Positions 31,539 through 40,114 are shown, counted from the first letter of the stretch. The stretch is 40,271 bases of DNA from Acidobacteriaceae bacterium (GCA_003134435.1 PLBE01000098.1:1-40271), one strand, 5' to 3'. Notes: generated by a model not told the origin, from the sequence alone. Made by a program: numbers and translations.

Positions 31539-32612
31539 ATGTCGACAACCGCAGTTTCCAGTTCATCGATTTTTCAGGAGCTTCAAAGCTTCTACCAGAG
31601 CCGCCAGACCGATTTGAACGAGCTTGGCAGCGCTCTCCAGAGCGGCGATTTGAAAACCGCCCAGTCAGCCTTCAGCGCTCTGACCACACTGGGACAGGAC
31701 GGCCCCTTCGCCAATTCCGAACCGTTTGCCAAGTCCAGCCGCGCCCAGGCGTTTGACACACTCGGACAGGCTCTGCAATCCGGCGACTTGGCGGGAGCGC
31801 AGGCCGCCTTTGCTACGCTTACCGCCCAGCAAAGCAAGTCTTCAAGTTCAACGCAGGAGACTCCGGCCACGGTCGTGAGTCTCACCAGCGCACAGCCGAC
31901 CGGCACCGCCGCAACAGGTCCGACCGCGAGTGCTTCCGCCTCAACCCAGCCGACTCAGGCCGATGCCACATCTTCGATCTACCAGCAGATCAAATCCTTC
32001 GATCATCAGCGTAAGGCGGACCTGGACCAACTGGGAAAGGACCTGCAGGCGGGCGACCTGACGGCGGCGCAGCAGGATTTCACTAACCTGACCACACTCG
32101 GCCAGACCGGCCCCTTCAAGAATGGGCAAACATTCCAGCGGGCCGATCGCGCGCAGGATTTCCAGGCGATCGGTTCGGCGCTGCAATCGGGCGACCTCGC
32201 CACGGCCCAGTCAGCCTTCGCAACTCTTTCCGCGACCTTCGGCGCTCAAGGCCCGGCGAACGGTGGCCCGGTACCTGCCTCGACGCCGCTACCCGTTGAC
32301 AAAGTCACGCCGCCTTCCGTCCCCGCTCAACAGGTTCAAAACGTCACACCGCCTTCCGTCCCTGACCAACAGGTCCAAAAGGTCACGCCGCCCTCCGTCC
32401 CTAACCAACAGGTCTTCAAAGTTCCGGTGCCAATTGTGCCCGACACTACCGTGCTCAAAGCGCAAGGGGGTCCTTCACCGAACCACTTCCACCATCACAT
32501 CCATCGTGGCAGTGCCCACCAAGCTTATGCTACCGGGCAGCAGGATCCGCGAAGGATCGCGCCCGAGTCGAGCACTGCGGCAAAGCCATCTCCCGTCTCC
32601 GTGCAAGCCTGA
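31539..32612 (+). CDS. LG-x-ALQSGDL / PPSVP repeat protein, putative late flagellar-linked secreted protein
   Basis: Unrecognised function; 357 residues, rich in Ser, Thr, Ala and Gln, no cysteine or tryptophan, no Sec signal or membrane helix. An 85-residue module occurs twice (about 11-97 and 147-233). Each holds two copies of a motif like DLxxLGxALQSGDLxxAQxAFxxL (about 25-48, 68-94, 161-184, 204-230), with LTTLGQxGPF between. Then come three 13-residue KVTPPSVPxQQV units plus a degenerate fourth (255-306), a His cluster HFHHHIH (316-322) and a Pro/Ser tail. ATG 31539 has GGGAG in front. The paralogue is cut by the window's left edge. The sigma-28 promoter and Cys-free, Ser-rich N terminus fit a type III-exported late protein (hypothesis). 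Confidence 0.85.
   Translation: MSTTAVSSSSIFQELQSFYQSRQTDLNELGSALQSGDLKTAQSAFSALTTLGQDGPFANSEPFAKSSRAQAFDTLGQALQSGDLAGAQAAFATLTAQQSKSSSSTQETPATVVSLTSAQPTGTAATGPTASASASTQPTQADATSSIYQQIKSFDHQRKADLDQLGKDLQAGDLTAAQQDFTNLTTLGQTGPFKNGQTFQRADRAQDFQAIGSALQSGDLATAQSAFATLSATFGAQGPANGGPVPASTPLPVDKVTPPSVPAQQVQNVTPPSVPDQQVQKVTPPSVPNQQVFKVPVPIVPDTTVLKAQGGPSPNHFHHHIHRGSAHQAYATGQQDPRRIAPESSTAAKPSPVSVQA
32301..32456 (+). repeat. 39-bp tandem repeat in PPSVP gene
   Basis: Three clear units at 32301-32339, 32340-32378 and 32379-32417, and a degenerate fourth at 32418-32456. Each encodes (K/N)VTPPSVPxQQVx. The unit is the same as at 1-113. Confidence 0.9.
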
Positions 32613-32615
32613 TAC

Positions 32616-32655
32616 GCTCCGGTGGCGTGGACATTCTTGCCCACGCCACTGGAGC
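32616..32655. terminator. Bidirectional terminator between convergent genes
   Basis: A 15-bp stem (GCTCCGGTGGCGTGG with CCACGCCACTGGAGC, one G-T pair) and 10-nt loop, followed by TTCTTTCTC on the plus strand. It lies 3 bases after the repeat-protein stop and 7 bases before the methyltransferase stop on the other strand. Confidence 0.8.
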
Positions 32656-32662
32656 TTCTTTC

Positions 32663-33478
32663 TCAATACGGCTCGGGGACCAATTCCCTCGAATCACGCG
32701 AATAACCAATCAAGTAAGTAATCGGCACTCGCCCCGTGGACTGCTCACCGACATCCCACTGATATCCACTCGCCGCAAGTCCTGCGATGAATACCCGCAG
32801 TTCCTCTGGCCGATAGGTTCGAAGGCAAGACACCACGCCATCGAATAACAGCACCAGAGGAATGATTGGCACAACACATGTCCAGAGCAACCGTGACCAG
32901 CGGAACGGACGTATCCAGGGAGTGCAGGCCAACAGTAAAAGAACCCAAGCGAACATGAGAGCGATGGTTGAAGGCGAGCGCCTCGTGAGTTCAAATATGC
33001 CAATGCCTTCGCCAGCGGTGACCGCGTCCTGCAGTATGGCTCGAGCCTTTTCCGGCGAGAAATGATGAAACGAAGTGAACATGGTGCGAAACCCCCGCAA
33101 CTCCCGAGGGACCTTCATCGCGTCCACCGAACTCGGATAGTAAGCAAACTGATTCTCCGAATCCGCCACAACCTTCTGGAACGCACCGAGGTTCGGGTAT
33201 TTGTCGGTGAGCCAAATTCGAAGCCCGGGCTGGACACCGGCAACCGCCGACGAAGTGAGCCTTCGCGAGAGATCCAACCACGGACCGCCGCCGCCTGAAC
33301 ACAGATCGACCACCGATCGGCACCGAGTAGCGTCAAACGCTCTTTGCAGCAACGGAGCGACGGGCCCATAGGCATTCAAAAGATGAAACCCGAACTGCAA
33401 GGCTTCGGTGATTTGGTCTCGAATCGACGGCGGGAACCACGCTTGTTCGTGGATTTCGATAAACTGGATGCGACGCAT
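32663..33478 (-). CDS. Class I SAM-dependent methyltransferase with C-terminal membrane segments
   Basis: A 271-residue protein with the SAM-binding motif I SVVDLCSGGGGPWLDLSR (about 55-72) and motif II region GLRIWLTDKYPN. It ends each strand as in Rossmann methyltransferases (FRTMFTSFHHFSPEKARAILQDAVTAGEGIGIFELTRRS). After this come two hydrophobic segments, TIALMFAWVLLLLACTPWI (about 170-188) and LWTCVVPIIPLVLLFDGVV (about 199-217). A soluble end follows. The substrate is unknown. Membrane attachment at the C-terminal side suggests a lipid or membrane-protein substrate, but this is inferred. Convergent with the repeat-protein gene and divergent from hisS. Confidence 0.78.
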   Translation of the reverse strand: MRRIQFIEIHEQAWFPPSIRDQITEALQFGFHLLNAYGPVAPLLQRAFDATRCRSVVDLCSGGGGPWLDLSRRLTSSAVAGVQPGLRIWLTDKYPNLGAFQKVVADSENQFAYYPSSVDAMKVPRELRGFRTMFTSFHHFSPEKARAILQDAVTAGEGIGIFELTRRSPSTIALMFAWVLLLLACTPWIRPFRWSRLLWTCVVPIIPLVLLFDGVVSCLRTYRPEELRVFIAGLAASGYQWDVGEQSTGRVPITYLIGYSRDSRELVPEPY

Positions 33479-33495
33479 GCAATGTGGCCTTGATA

Positions 33496-33540
33496 ATGAG
33501 TGTCACCGTAATGAATATCAATGTCATGAGTATCAATGGC
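33496..33540. repeat. Three 15-bp tandem repeats between methyltransferase and hisS
   Basis: Units ATGAGTGTCACCGTA, ATGAATATCAATGTC and ATGAGTATCAATGGC follow each other without gaps (33496-33510, 33511-33525, 33526-33540). They lie just upstream of the methyltransferase start on one strand and of hisS on the other. Confidence 0.65.
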
Positions 33541-33671
33541 GCGAACCTCCCCGTCCATTTGCCCAAATCCGCCGGCACAACGGTAAACTAATCAAGGCCA
33601 CAATCTGTCTTTAGAGACGGGGCATGTCCCGCCTCATTCCGCATAGCGAGCAGCGAACAGCGAACGACCAG

Positions 33672-34949
33672 ATGATTAAATCTCCCCGAGGCACTCGCGA
33701 CCTTCTCCCGCCCGACACCGCTCTCTGGAACTTCGTCGAGACTGCGGTCCGCGACGTCTTCCGCGCCTATAATTTCCACGAAATCCGCACTCCGATTTTC
33801 GAGTCCACCGAGCTTTTCGCCCGAGGCGTAGGCGAGGAGACCGATGTGGTAATGAAAGAGATGTTTACGTGGGAAGACCGCGGTCGCGCCGAAAGCGACC
33901 GAGGACAATCGCTCACCCTCCGCCCCGAAAACACAGCCGGCGTGGTTCGCGCCTACATCGAGCACAAACTCTGGGACCGCGGCCTCAACAAGCTTTTTTA
34001 CATCGGTCCGCAATTTCGCCGCGAGCGCCCGCAAAAAGGTCGCTACCGCCAGTTCTATCAAATCGGAGCCGAAGTTATCGGTCCCGCCGCCGCTGGCAGC
34101 CAGTCTCCCGCCAGAGACGCGGAGATCCTCGAACTCCTCGCCACCCTGCTCGACCGCGTAGGCATCACCCAATGGACCCTTGAACTGAACTCGGTGGGCT
34201 CGCCTGCCGATCGCGCAAAATTCAACGACACCCTGCGTCAGGCGCTTGCACCGGCGGTAGAAAAAATGTGCGCCGACTGCCAGCGCCGCGCCATCACCAA
34301 TCCGCTACGAGTCTTCGACTGCAAGGTTCCGGAGGACCAGCCCATCATCGAAACTCTCCCTACGATCACGCAATTTCTGAACGACGATAGCCGCGCCCAC
34401 TTCGAAGCGGTAAAGCAAATCCTGAACGCCGTGAGCATCCCTTACGTCGAAAACCCTCGCCTCGTGCGGGGATTGGATTATTACACTCACACCGCATTTG
34501 AATTTACCCATGGCGCGCTCGGGGCTCAGAATGCGATTCTTGGCGGAGGCCGATACGACGGTTTGTCGGAAGCCCTCGGCGGGCCCCCGGCCCCAGGGAT
34601 TGGTTTTGCCATCGGAGAAGATCGGCTGGTGCTTTCGCTCACCGCGTCGGCTGAGTCGGTGCTGCGCAAACCCGACGCTTATATTGCTCCGCTAGGGGCG
34701 GGCATGAATCGCGAAGCGGCACGCTTGGCTCGCGAGTTGCGGCGCCACGATTTGGTGATCGACCTGGGCGACGAATCGTTCCGCTTGAAAAAGTCTTTTG
34801 AGACAGCTGACAAAATGCGAGCGCGCTACATTCTCATCGTCGGCGAAAACGAAGTCGCGGCCAATGCGTTCTCCCTCAAGCATCTGGCCTCCGGCGAACA
34901 AGTGACGGTTCCACGCGCGGAGCTGGCGCAACAAATATTACGCAAGTAG
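33672..34949 (+). CDS. hisS: Histidyl-tRNA synthetase
   Basis: HisRS charges tRNA-His in the cytoplasm. ATG 33672 (MIKSPRGTRDLLPPDTALW) gives 425 residues and the usual N terminus; the frame also holds an ATG at 33624. Class II motifs: motif 1 around FRAYNFHEIRTPIFESTELFARGVGEETDVV, motif 2 FRRERPQKGRYRQFYQIGAEVIG, the His-specific LVRGLDYYTHTAFEF, and motif 3 GGGRYDGLSEALGGPPAPGIGFAIGEDRL. The C-terminal anticodon-binding domain ends QVTVPRAELAQQILRK. No T-box-like leader was recognised. Unrelated to motility. Confidence 0.97.
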   Translation: MIKSPRGTRDLLPPDTALWNFVETAVRDVFRAYNFHEIRTPIFESTELFARGVGEETDVVMKEMFTWEDRGRAESDRGQSLTLRPENTAGVVRAYIEHKLWDRGLNKLFYIGPQFRRERPQKGRYRQFYQIGAEVIGPAAAGSQSPARDAEILELLATLLDRVGITQWTLELNSVGSPADRAKFNDTLRQALAPAVEKMCADCQRRAITNPLRVFDCKVPEDQPIIETLPTITQFLNDDSRAHFEAVKQILNAVSIPYVENPRLVRGLDYYTHTAFEFTHGALGAQNAILGGGRYDGLSEALGGPPAPGIGFAIGEDRLVLSLTASAESVLRKPDAYIAPLGAGMNREAARLARELRRHDLVIDLGDESFRLKKSFETADKMRARYILIVGENEVAANAFSLKHLASGEQVTVPRAELAQQILRK

Positions 34950-35054
34950 CGAGAGCAATAGAAGGATTGTTAATCTCAGCAAACGGTTTTCAGCTTTCTC
35001 GAATTTGCACTTCCGTTGACGGTACAGGAAATAAGACATAGTTCGGAGGCGATC

Positions 35055-35510
35055 ATGCGAAGCGTTCTTCTATGGTTGGTGGCGGTTCTGATCAGCTCGA
35101 CCCTGATTCATTCTCAATCTCCCGCGGCAAATCCGGCCTCCACCTTCGACCAGCAACTCATTGATCAGGAGAAGCAGTTCCTTGAAGCCAGTCTCACCAG
35201 GAACCCGGCTGCCGTCGAGCGCGCCATCGCCGATGATTTCCAGGGCATCGCCGTCAATGGCGACTTTTACGACAGGGGCGAAGTCCTCGAAACAGCGCAC
35301 GAGGGAATGCCCAAGGACACGCGCGCCTACGATTTTCGCGTTGTCAAACTGAACAATGATTCCGCCATTGTTGCCTACAATTTCATCGTTCCCGGAGACC
35401 ACCCGCGCTATAGCCACATGGCCGACACTTGGGCGAGAATTAATGGCCGTTGGAAGCTAAAATTCCGCCAGATCACGCCCAACCTGTGGAGTGCCAACGA
35501 TCTGGACTAA
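35055..35510 (+). CDS. Secreted NTF2-like (DUF4440/SnoaL-type) protein
   Basis: From ATG 35055, chosen for the GGAGG ribosome site 5 bases upstream, the protein is 151 residues. It has a signal peptide (MRSVLLWLVAVLISSTLIHSQS) followed by an NTF2-like fold of the DUF4440 type: QQLIDQEKQFLEASLTRNPAAVERAIADDFQGIAVNGDFYDRGEVLE, then DFRVVKLNNDSAIVAYNFIVPG and DTWARINGRWKLKFRQITP. Such proteins bind small ligands or act as simple enzymes; the ligand here is unknown. Predicted to be exported to the periplasm or outside. A TTGACG near 35018 may be part of its promoter. Confidence 0.75.
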   Translation: MRSVLLWLVAVLISSTLIHSQSPAANPASTFDQQLIDQEKQFLEASLTRNPAAVERAIADDFQGIAVNGDFYDRGEVLETAHEGMPKDTRAYDFRVVKLNNDSAIVAYNFIVPGDHPRYSHMADTWARINGRWKLKFRQITPNLWSANDLD

Positions 35511-35555
35511 TTTCGCGCCACCACCCTCGCGCTCCGAACTGGCACGCCGAACTCG

Positions 35556-35584
35556 TTGACATTTACCGCCGCGCGGGGTAGAGT
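35556..35584 (+). promoter_or_regulatory. Sigma-70-type promoter of the 35628 gene
   Basis: TTGACA (35556-35561), 17 bases, TAGAGT (35579-35584). The -35 box is perfect and the -10 box matches 4 of 6. The predicted start is near 35591. Confidence 0.65.
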
Positions 35585-35627
35585 TCCGCCCGCAAACCAA
35601 TACATTGATCTCGTGGAGGAAGTGACA

Positions 35628-36407
35628 ATGCAGAAACAAGTGTGGGGTAGTCTGGCGGGTATGTGCACACTCGCCCTGATTTTCGTCTGCAGCACGGCGG
35701 CAAGCGCGCAAGACGAACCAAAAGAGAAGCCACCAATGTACAGTTACGTCTCCAATTGGAGCATTCCCCGCGCCCAGTGGGCGGAGATGGCCAAAGCTGA
35801 CGCTGCGGATCAATCCATTCTCGAGAAAGCGCTGGCCGACGGAACGATTATCGGCTACGGCAGCGACACCAACCTGGTGCATCAGGCGGACGGCCCCACC
35901 CACGACGACTGGTGGTCCGCGATGTCCATGGCCGGAGTCTTGAACGTGCTCGACAAATTTTACAAATCCGGCGCCTCCACTTCACCCGCACTCGAAAGCG
36001 CCACCAAGCATTGGGACAATATTTGGGTCAGCCATTATTACAACTGGCATTCGGGCTCGATCAAGGGCGCTTATACTCGCGTGGCAACGTACAAACTGAA
36101 GGCCGATGCGCCCGAAGACGCGGTTGAAAAACTCAGCCAGCATCTCTTGGTGCCGCTGATGGAGAAGTTGCTGGCCGACGGCACGATCGTCGAGTATGAA
36201 GTCGACACCCAAGCGATCCACAGCGACGCTCCCGGAACTTTTGCTGTCGTCTTCATCACGCCAGCCGCGGATGGCCTGGACAAATTCAATGCCGCTCTGC
36301 GAACCGCTGGTAAACTGAACCCGATGAATGGTCCGGCGTTCGATTCCATGGTGGACTTCACGCCCCACCGCGATTATCTGGCTCGAACAACCGCAACTTA
36401 CAAATAG
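35628..36407 (+). CDS. Secreted protein with internal duplication, function unknown
   Basis: ATG 35628 follows a good ribosome site (GGAGGAAGTGACA). The 259-residue product has a signal peptide (hydrophobic 8-25, cleavage at ASA-QDE). The mature part is a tandem duplication: residues about 37-115 and 149-228 share LADGTI(I/V)xYxxDTxxxHxxxP and a later A-x-G-x-L-(D/N)-KF block. Neither half matches a domain I recognise with confidence; the alpha/beta pattern resembles dimeric ferredoxin-like (ABM/EthD-type) folds, which often occur doubled. No lipobox. The location is probably periplasmic or extracellular. Confidence 0.7.
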   Translation: MQKQVWGSLAGMCTLALIFVCSTAASAQDEPKEKPPMYSYVSNWSIPRAQWAEMAKADAADQSILEKALADGTIIGYGSDTNLVHQADGPTHDDWWSAMSMAGVLNVLDKFYKSGASTSPALESATKHWDNIWVSHYYNWHSGSIKGAYTRVATYKLKADAPEDAVEKLSQHLLVPLMEKLLADGTIVEYEVDTQAIHSDAPGTFAVVFITPAADGLDKFNAALRTAGKLNPMNGPAFDSMVDFTPHRDYLARTTATYK

Positions 36408-36444
36408 TCCGCCCACCTCTGATCGTTCGATCTGCTCGCATCAG

Positions 36445-36480
36445 GGGCGCCCCATTTTTCGCATTGTGAAAAGGGCGCCC
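36445..36480 (+). terminator. Probable terminator after the 35628 gene
   Basis: Arms GGGCGCCC-C-ATTTT and AAAA-GGGCGCCC flank a 10-nt centre, starting 37 bases after the stop at 36407. The arms are also self-complementary. A run of T follows the first arm. Confidence 0.5.
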
Positions 36481-36599
36481 TCCGATGCCATCACCTAGCC
36501 GGCTGTTTCCGTCCCATCCACTCCCAGAACATCGGGGAATCGCCCTTCGCCGCGGATTCGCGCCCGTCATCGGCATCGCGGGCAACTCTAGCCACTTTA

Positions 36600-36629
36600 T
36601 TGCCGGTGGAAAATGCGGTAGCGTATCAT
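36600..36629 (+). promoter_or_regulatory. Possible sigma-70 promoter of the kinase gene
   Basis: TTGCCG (36600-36605), 18 bases, TATCAT (36624-36629). The -10 box matches 5 of 6. It is 69 bases before the ATG at 36698. Confidence 0.4.
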
Positions 36630-36697
36630 CGTGGCTCAGAATCGGATCCCTCTCCTTTTGCCAGCGCAAATCGCTGCTGGTGCAGGAAAGGATCCCC

Positions 36698-39409
36698 ATG
36701 GGGCACTCGATGTCTGAATCGACCGCCACCCTGTCCGCGGGAGATCTGGTCGGAAACTACAAGATCCTCGGCATGGCTGGAGCCGGGGGAATGGGCGTCG
36801 TTTATCGCGCGCTCGACATGAAACTGGAGCGCACGGTCGCGCTCAAATTCCTTCCCGAACACGTTGCGTCAAGCAACGAAGACAAGGAACGGTTTCTGCG
36901 CGAAGCGCGGACGGCCTCTTCGCTCGACCACCCCAACATTGGCGCTATCCACGGACTCGAGGAGACCAGCAACGGCCGCACCTTCATCGTGATGGCTTAT
37001 TACGCCGGGGAAACACTGGCGCGGAAGGTCCTCGGCGGCCCGCTGCCGCTGGCCGACGCGGTCGATATCGCCATTCAGATGGGCGAGGGGCTGGCGGCCG
37101 CCCACGCGGGCACGGTGGTGCATCGGGATGTCAAGCCTTCCAATGTAATCCTGACCCAGAGCGGAGTCGCAAAGATCGTGGACTTCGGCCTGGCGCGGCT
37201 GACCTCCACCACAGGCAGCACTCAAAGCGTCAGCACCGCCGGGACTATCGGCTATATGTCTCCGGAACAGACCATCGGCAAACTGGTCGACCAGCGTACC
37301 GATATCTGGTCCTTGGGGATCGTCTTGGCGGAGATGGTGACGGGTAAAAACCCCTTTCAGCGGGAAACCGCGGCGGCGACGATCTTCGCCATTCTGAACG
37401 AGCCGCCGCGAGCTTTGGGCGAACCGGACGAGGCCACGGGCCATATCCCAATCGCCCTGCTGCGCGTCATCTACCGCGCCCTGTCAAAAGAGCCAGCCAC
37501 GCGCTACCAGAGCTGCCGCGAGATGGTAGCCGACTTGAAGGAGGTTCGCGGTCAGCTTGCCCCGGCGGCAACCGAGCCCCAAACTGGCAGCTGCACAAGT
37601 TTGCGATCGTCAACTTCATCGCGATTGTCAGCATCCTCCAGGTCCCACCCCTCGTCGCTGCGGGAGCAGATTGAACAAGCGTCGCGGCCAGTATGGAACA
37701 CGGGAGTTGTCCCGGCACCCAGGTGGCACCGCTGGGTAACCGGTATCGGCGTGGCTGCGGGTTTGCTGGCATTGCTCTCATTTATTCCGCCGTTGCGTGA
37801 ACGCGTGACAGTTTGGTTCGGCGGCCCGGAGGAACACATCGCGGTCTTGCCGTTTGAGAATGTCGGCAATGACCCGGCAAACGAGGAGGTCTCCGCCGGA
37901 CTGATGGACAACCTCGCCAGCCGTCTGACCAACCTCGAGGCCGGCAAACAGTCGTTGTGGGTGATACCGTCCAGCGAGGTTCGGCAGCACAAAGTCGCCG
38001 ATGCGGGTTCGGCGCGGCGCGAACTCGGGGCTACCGTTGCGGTGGAAGGGAGCTTGCGGCGTGAGGGACAGTCCATCCATCTGACGGTGAACCTGGTCAA
38101 CACCAAGACCCTCCGCCAGATCGGGTCGGTAGCGTTAGAAGATCGCGCCGGGGACTTCTCGTCGCTCGAAGACGAGGTGGTGGCCCGCCTCGCCAAACTG
38201 TTGCACATCGAAGTCACGCCCGAGATGCTGCGCGCCACCGGCGGTGCCGTGAATGCCGGCGCCTACGAGTTGTATCTTAAGGCGCTCGGCTATACCCAGC
38301 GCTATGACAAGCCGGGGAATCTCGACTTGGCCATTGCGGCGCTCGACAATGCGGTGAAAACAGACCCGCGCTTTGCTTTGGGATTTGCACAACTGGGCGA
38401 CGCCTACCGCTTGAAGTACCAGTTGGATAAAGACAAAAAGTGGATCGACGAAGCGCTGGCAAATTGCCAAAAGGCGCAGCAATTGGACGATCGCTTGCCC
38501 GCGGTTTATGTCACCCTGGGAAGTCTCCACCGCTACACGGGGAAATACGATCTCGCCTTGCAGGAGTACCAGCGTGCGCTGGAACTGGACCCCCGCAACG
38601 CCGACGCGATCATCGGCCTGGCCCGCTCCTACGAAAGCGCTGGCCGCACCGCCGATGCCGAGGCTGCCTTCCGCAAGGCGATTGCCCTTCGTCCCGATTC
38701 CTGGGACGGCTACAACTCTTTCGGCGCCTTCCTCGACGACCATAGGCGCTACGACGAAGCCGTTGCGGAGTATCGGCACGCCATCGAACTCACTCCCGAC
38801 AACGCGGCCCTTTACTTGAATCTGGGTGCCGCTTACAGCGACATGGGAGACAAGCACTTCCCTGACGCCGAACAGATGCTCCGGAAATCGATCGAACTCG
38901 AGCCCAGCTACCCCGCCTATGCCAACCTCGGCTATCTCTATAACCAGGAACGGAGGTTTACCGAAGCCGCCGCCGCGACCGAGAAAGCCTTGCAACTGAA
39001 CGACAAGGATTACCCCGTCTGGGGCAACCTGGCAATCGCATACGAGGGCCTTCACGATAAAGAAAAAGCAGGAAAAGCATGGGACCACGAGACCCTTCTG
39101 CTCGAACAGGTCGCCCGTGACACTCCCCGCGACGCCAACGTTCAGGCCGTGCTGGGACTGCTCTACGCCAAGAAAAAGCTTCGCGAAAAAGCCATTCCGC
39201 GCCTACAATCAGCACTCGCGCTTTCGCCCGACGACTCCGACGTTCTGGAGAACGTCGGCGAAGCCTACGAAGACCTGGGTGATCGCGCTCAGGCACTGCA
39301 GTACATCGAAAAGAGCCTGCAAAAAGGCCACGTCCTTGCAGAGTTGAAAAATATCGAAGACCTGCAAGGCTTGCTCTCGGATCCAAGTTTTCGGCCCAGC
39401 GGTAAGTAA
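36698..39409 (+). CDS. Membrane Ser/Thr protein kinase with TolB/FlgO-like and TPR domains
   Basis: From ATG 36698 the protein is 903 residues. The N-terminal Hanks-type kinase has the Gly loop GAGGMGVVY (28-36), the catalytic lysine ALKF (about 50), VHRDVKPSN (Asp144), VDFG (162-164) and activation segment GTIGYMSPEQ. A Ser-rich linker leads to one membrane helix (about 346-366, GIGVAAGLLALLSFIPPL). Beyond it is a TolB/FlgO-like segment IAVLPFENVGNDPANEEVSAGLMDNLASRL (about 380-500), then about ten TPR repeats (520-890; for example YDLALQEYQRALELDPRNADAIIGLARSYESAG). All catalytic residues are present. This kinase-TPR architecture is very common in Acidobacteriota. The TPR part should lie outside the cytoplasm. 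The substrate is unknown. Confidence 0.92.
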   Translation: MGHSMSESTATLSAGDLVGNYKILGMAGAGGMGVVYRALDMKLERTVALKFLPEHVASSNEDKERFLREARTASSLDHPNIGAIHGLEETSNGRTFIVMAYYAGETLARKVLGGPLPLADAVDIAIQMGEGLAAAHAGTVVHRDVKPSNVILTQSGVAKIVDFGLARLTSTTGSTQSVSTAGTIGYMSPEQTIGKLVDQRTDIWSLGIVLAEMVTGKNPFQRETAAATIFAILNEPPRALGEPDEATGHIPIALLRVIYRALSKEPATRYQSCREMVADLKEVRGQLAPAATEPQTGSCTSLRSSTSSRLSASSRSHPSSLREQIEQASRPVWNTGVVPAPRWHRWVTGIGVAAGLLALLSFIPPLRERVTVWFGGPEEHIAVLPFENVGNDPANEEVSAGLMDNLASRLTNLEAGKQSLWVIPSSEVRQHKVADAGSARRELGATVAVEGSLRREGQSIHLTVNLVNTKTLRQIGSVALEDRAGDFSSLEDEVVARLAKLLHIEVTPEMLRATGGAVNAGAYELYLKALGYTQRYDKPGNLDLAIAALDNAVKTDPRFALGFAQLGDAYRLKYQLDKDKKWIDEALANCQKAQQLDDRLPAVYVTLGSLHRYTGKYDLALQEYQRALELDPRNADAIIGLARSYESAGRTADAEAAFRKAIALRPDSWDGYNSFGAFLDDHRRYDEAVAEYRHAIELTPDNAALYLNLGAAYSDMGDKHFPDAEQMLRKSIELEPSYPAYANLGYLYNQERRFTEAAAATEKALQLNDKDYPVWGNLAIAYEGLHDKEKAGKAWDHETLLLEQVARDTPRDANVQAVLGLLYAKKKLREKAIPRLQSALALSPDDSDVLENVGEAYEDLGDRAQALQYIEKSLQKGHVLAELKNIEDLQGLLSDPSFRPSGK

Positions 39410-39437
39410 GTGAATTCAAATTGAAAAGGAGCCAGCC

Positions 39438-40082
39438 ATGGCCGCACGCGTCATTCCATTTGAGAACAATGCCGCCGATCTAGGCATCAGTATCGACTCG
39501 ACCTTAACCCCGTCGCACCAGGCTTGTATCATCACTCCTCCCACAACCGGTGTCACCTTCACCAACAATTCCGGGGCCCCGATCAACATTACCTTTGAAC
39601 CCAGTCCCCTCACCCCCCCGACCCCGCCCGCGTTCAACAACGTAGCCAATCTCGACTACACGCCGGGCAACAACTCCATTACTCTGCCCGCGCTGGTCAC
39701 CAGCGGATTCGGTCTCTACAACATTTCGTCTGGGGCGGCGACCAACGGGCCTTTTGCCATCCAGGTAGGCCAAACCGGCTACCTCACGGTGCAGGTTGTC
39801 TATAACTCCGCACTGGGTATGCCCCAGGCCACTCCCGGCACGGTGGCGATGCCGATCGATGGCAATCTGCAGATGGTTTCCGGCGACGGCAACACCTATA
39901 GCGTCTCGTGGCCAGATGGCGATCCGTTTTCGCCAGCCATCTCACAGATCAACCCCACCGGCAATACGCCCTCGCAGGAGGATTTGTCCGCCCTGGTGAG
40001 CTACAGATACTTTGTCCAAAAGGTCTCACCCTTGGCAAACACGACTAATGGCGGGGGTAAGGTAATCGTCAGGAACGGCTAG
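39438..40082 (+). CDS. Hypothetical beta-rich protein
   Basis: A 214-residue protein not recognised as a known family. It has an AAGGAG ribosome site 7 bases before the ATG and follows the kinase by 28 bases, so it may share its transcript. The composition is Asn, Thr, Pro, Gly and Ser-rich. It has beta-strand patterns typical of Ig-like domains (GVTFTNNSGAPINITFEPS, GYLTVQVVYNS, NTYSVSWPDG). No signal peptide or membrane helix is seen. A possible surface or binding protein, or a kinase-linked sensor partner; this is a guess. Confidence 0.6.
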   Translation: MAARVIPFENNAADLGISIDSTLTPSHQACIITPPTTGVTFTNNSGAPINITFEPSPLTPPTPPAFNNVANLDYTPGNNSITLPALVTSGFGLYNISSGAATNGPFAIQVGQTGYLTVQVVYNSALGMPQATPGTVAMPIDGNLQMVSGDGNTYSVSWPDGDPFSPAISQINPTGNTPSQEDLSALVSYRYFVQKVSPLANTTNGGGKVIVRNG

Positions 40083-40114
40083 CGTCCCGGACGCGCCAAA
40101 TCACGCCGCAAGTG

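Noticed and set aside
33333-33578. A minus-strand frame with a short hydrophobic repeat (LILMTLIFITVTLII) upstream of the methyltransferase.
   Set aside because: It overlaps the methyltransferase in another frame, and the hydrophobic part is just the translation of the 15-bp repeats.
38135-39088. A long minus-strand frame (317 codons) opposite the TPR region of the kinase.
   Set aside because: Such mirrored frames arise from the codon bias of GC-rich TPR genes; there is no start context or recognisable domain.
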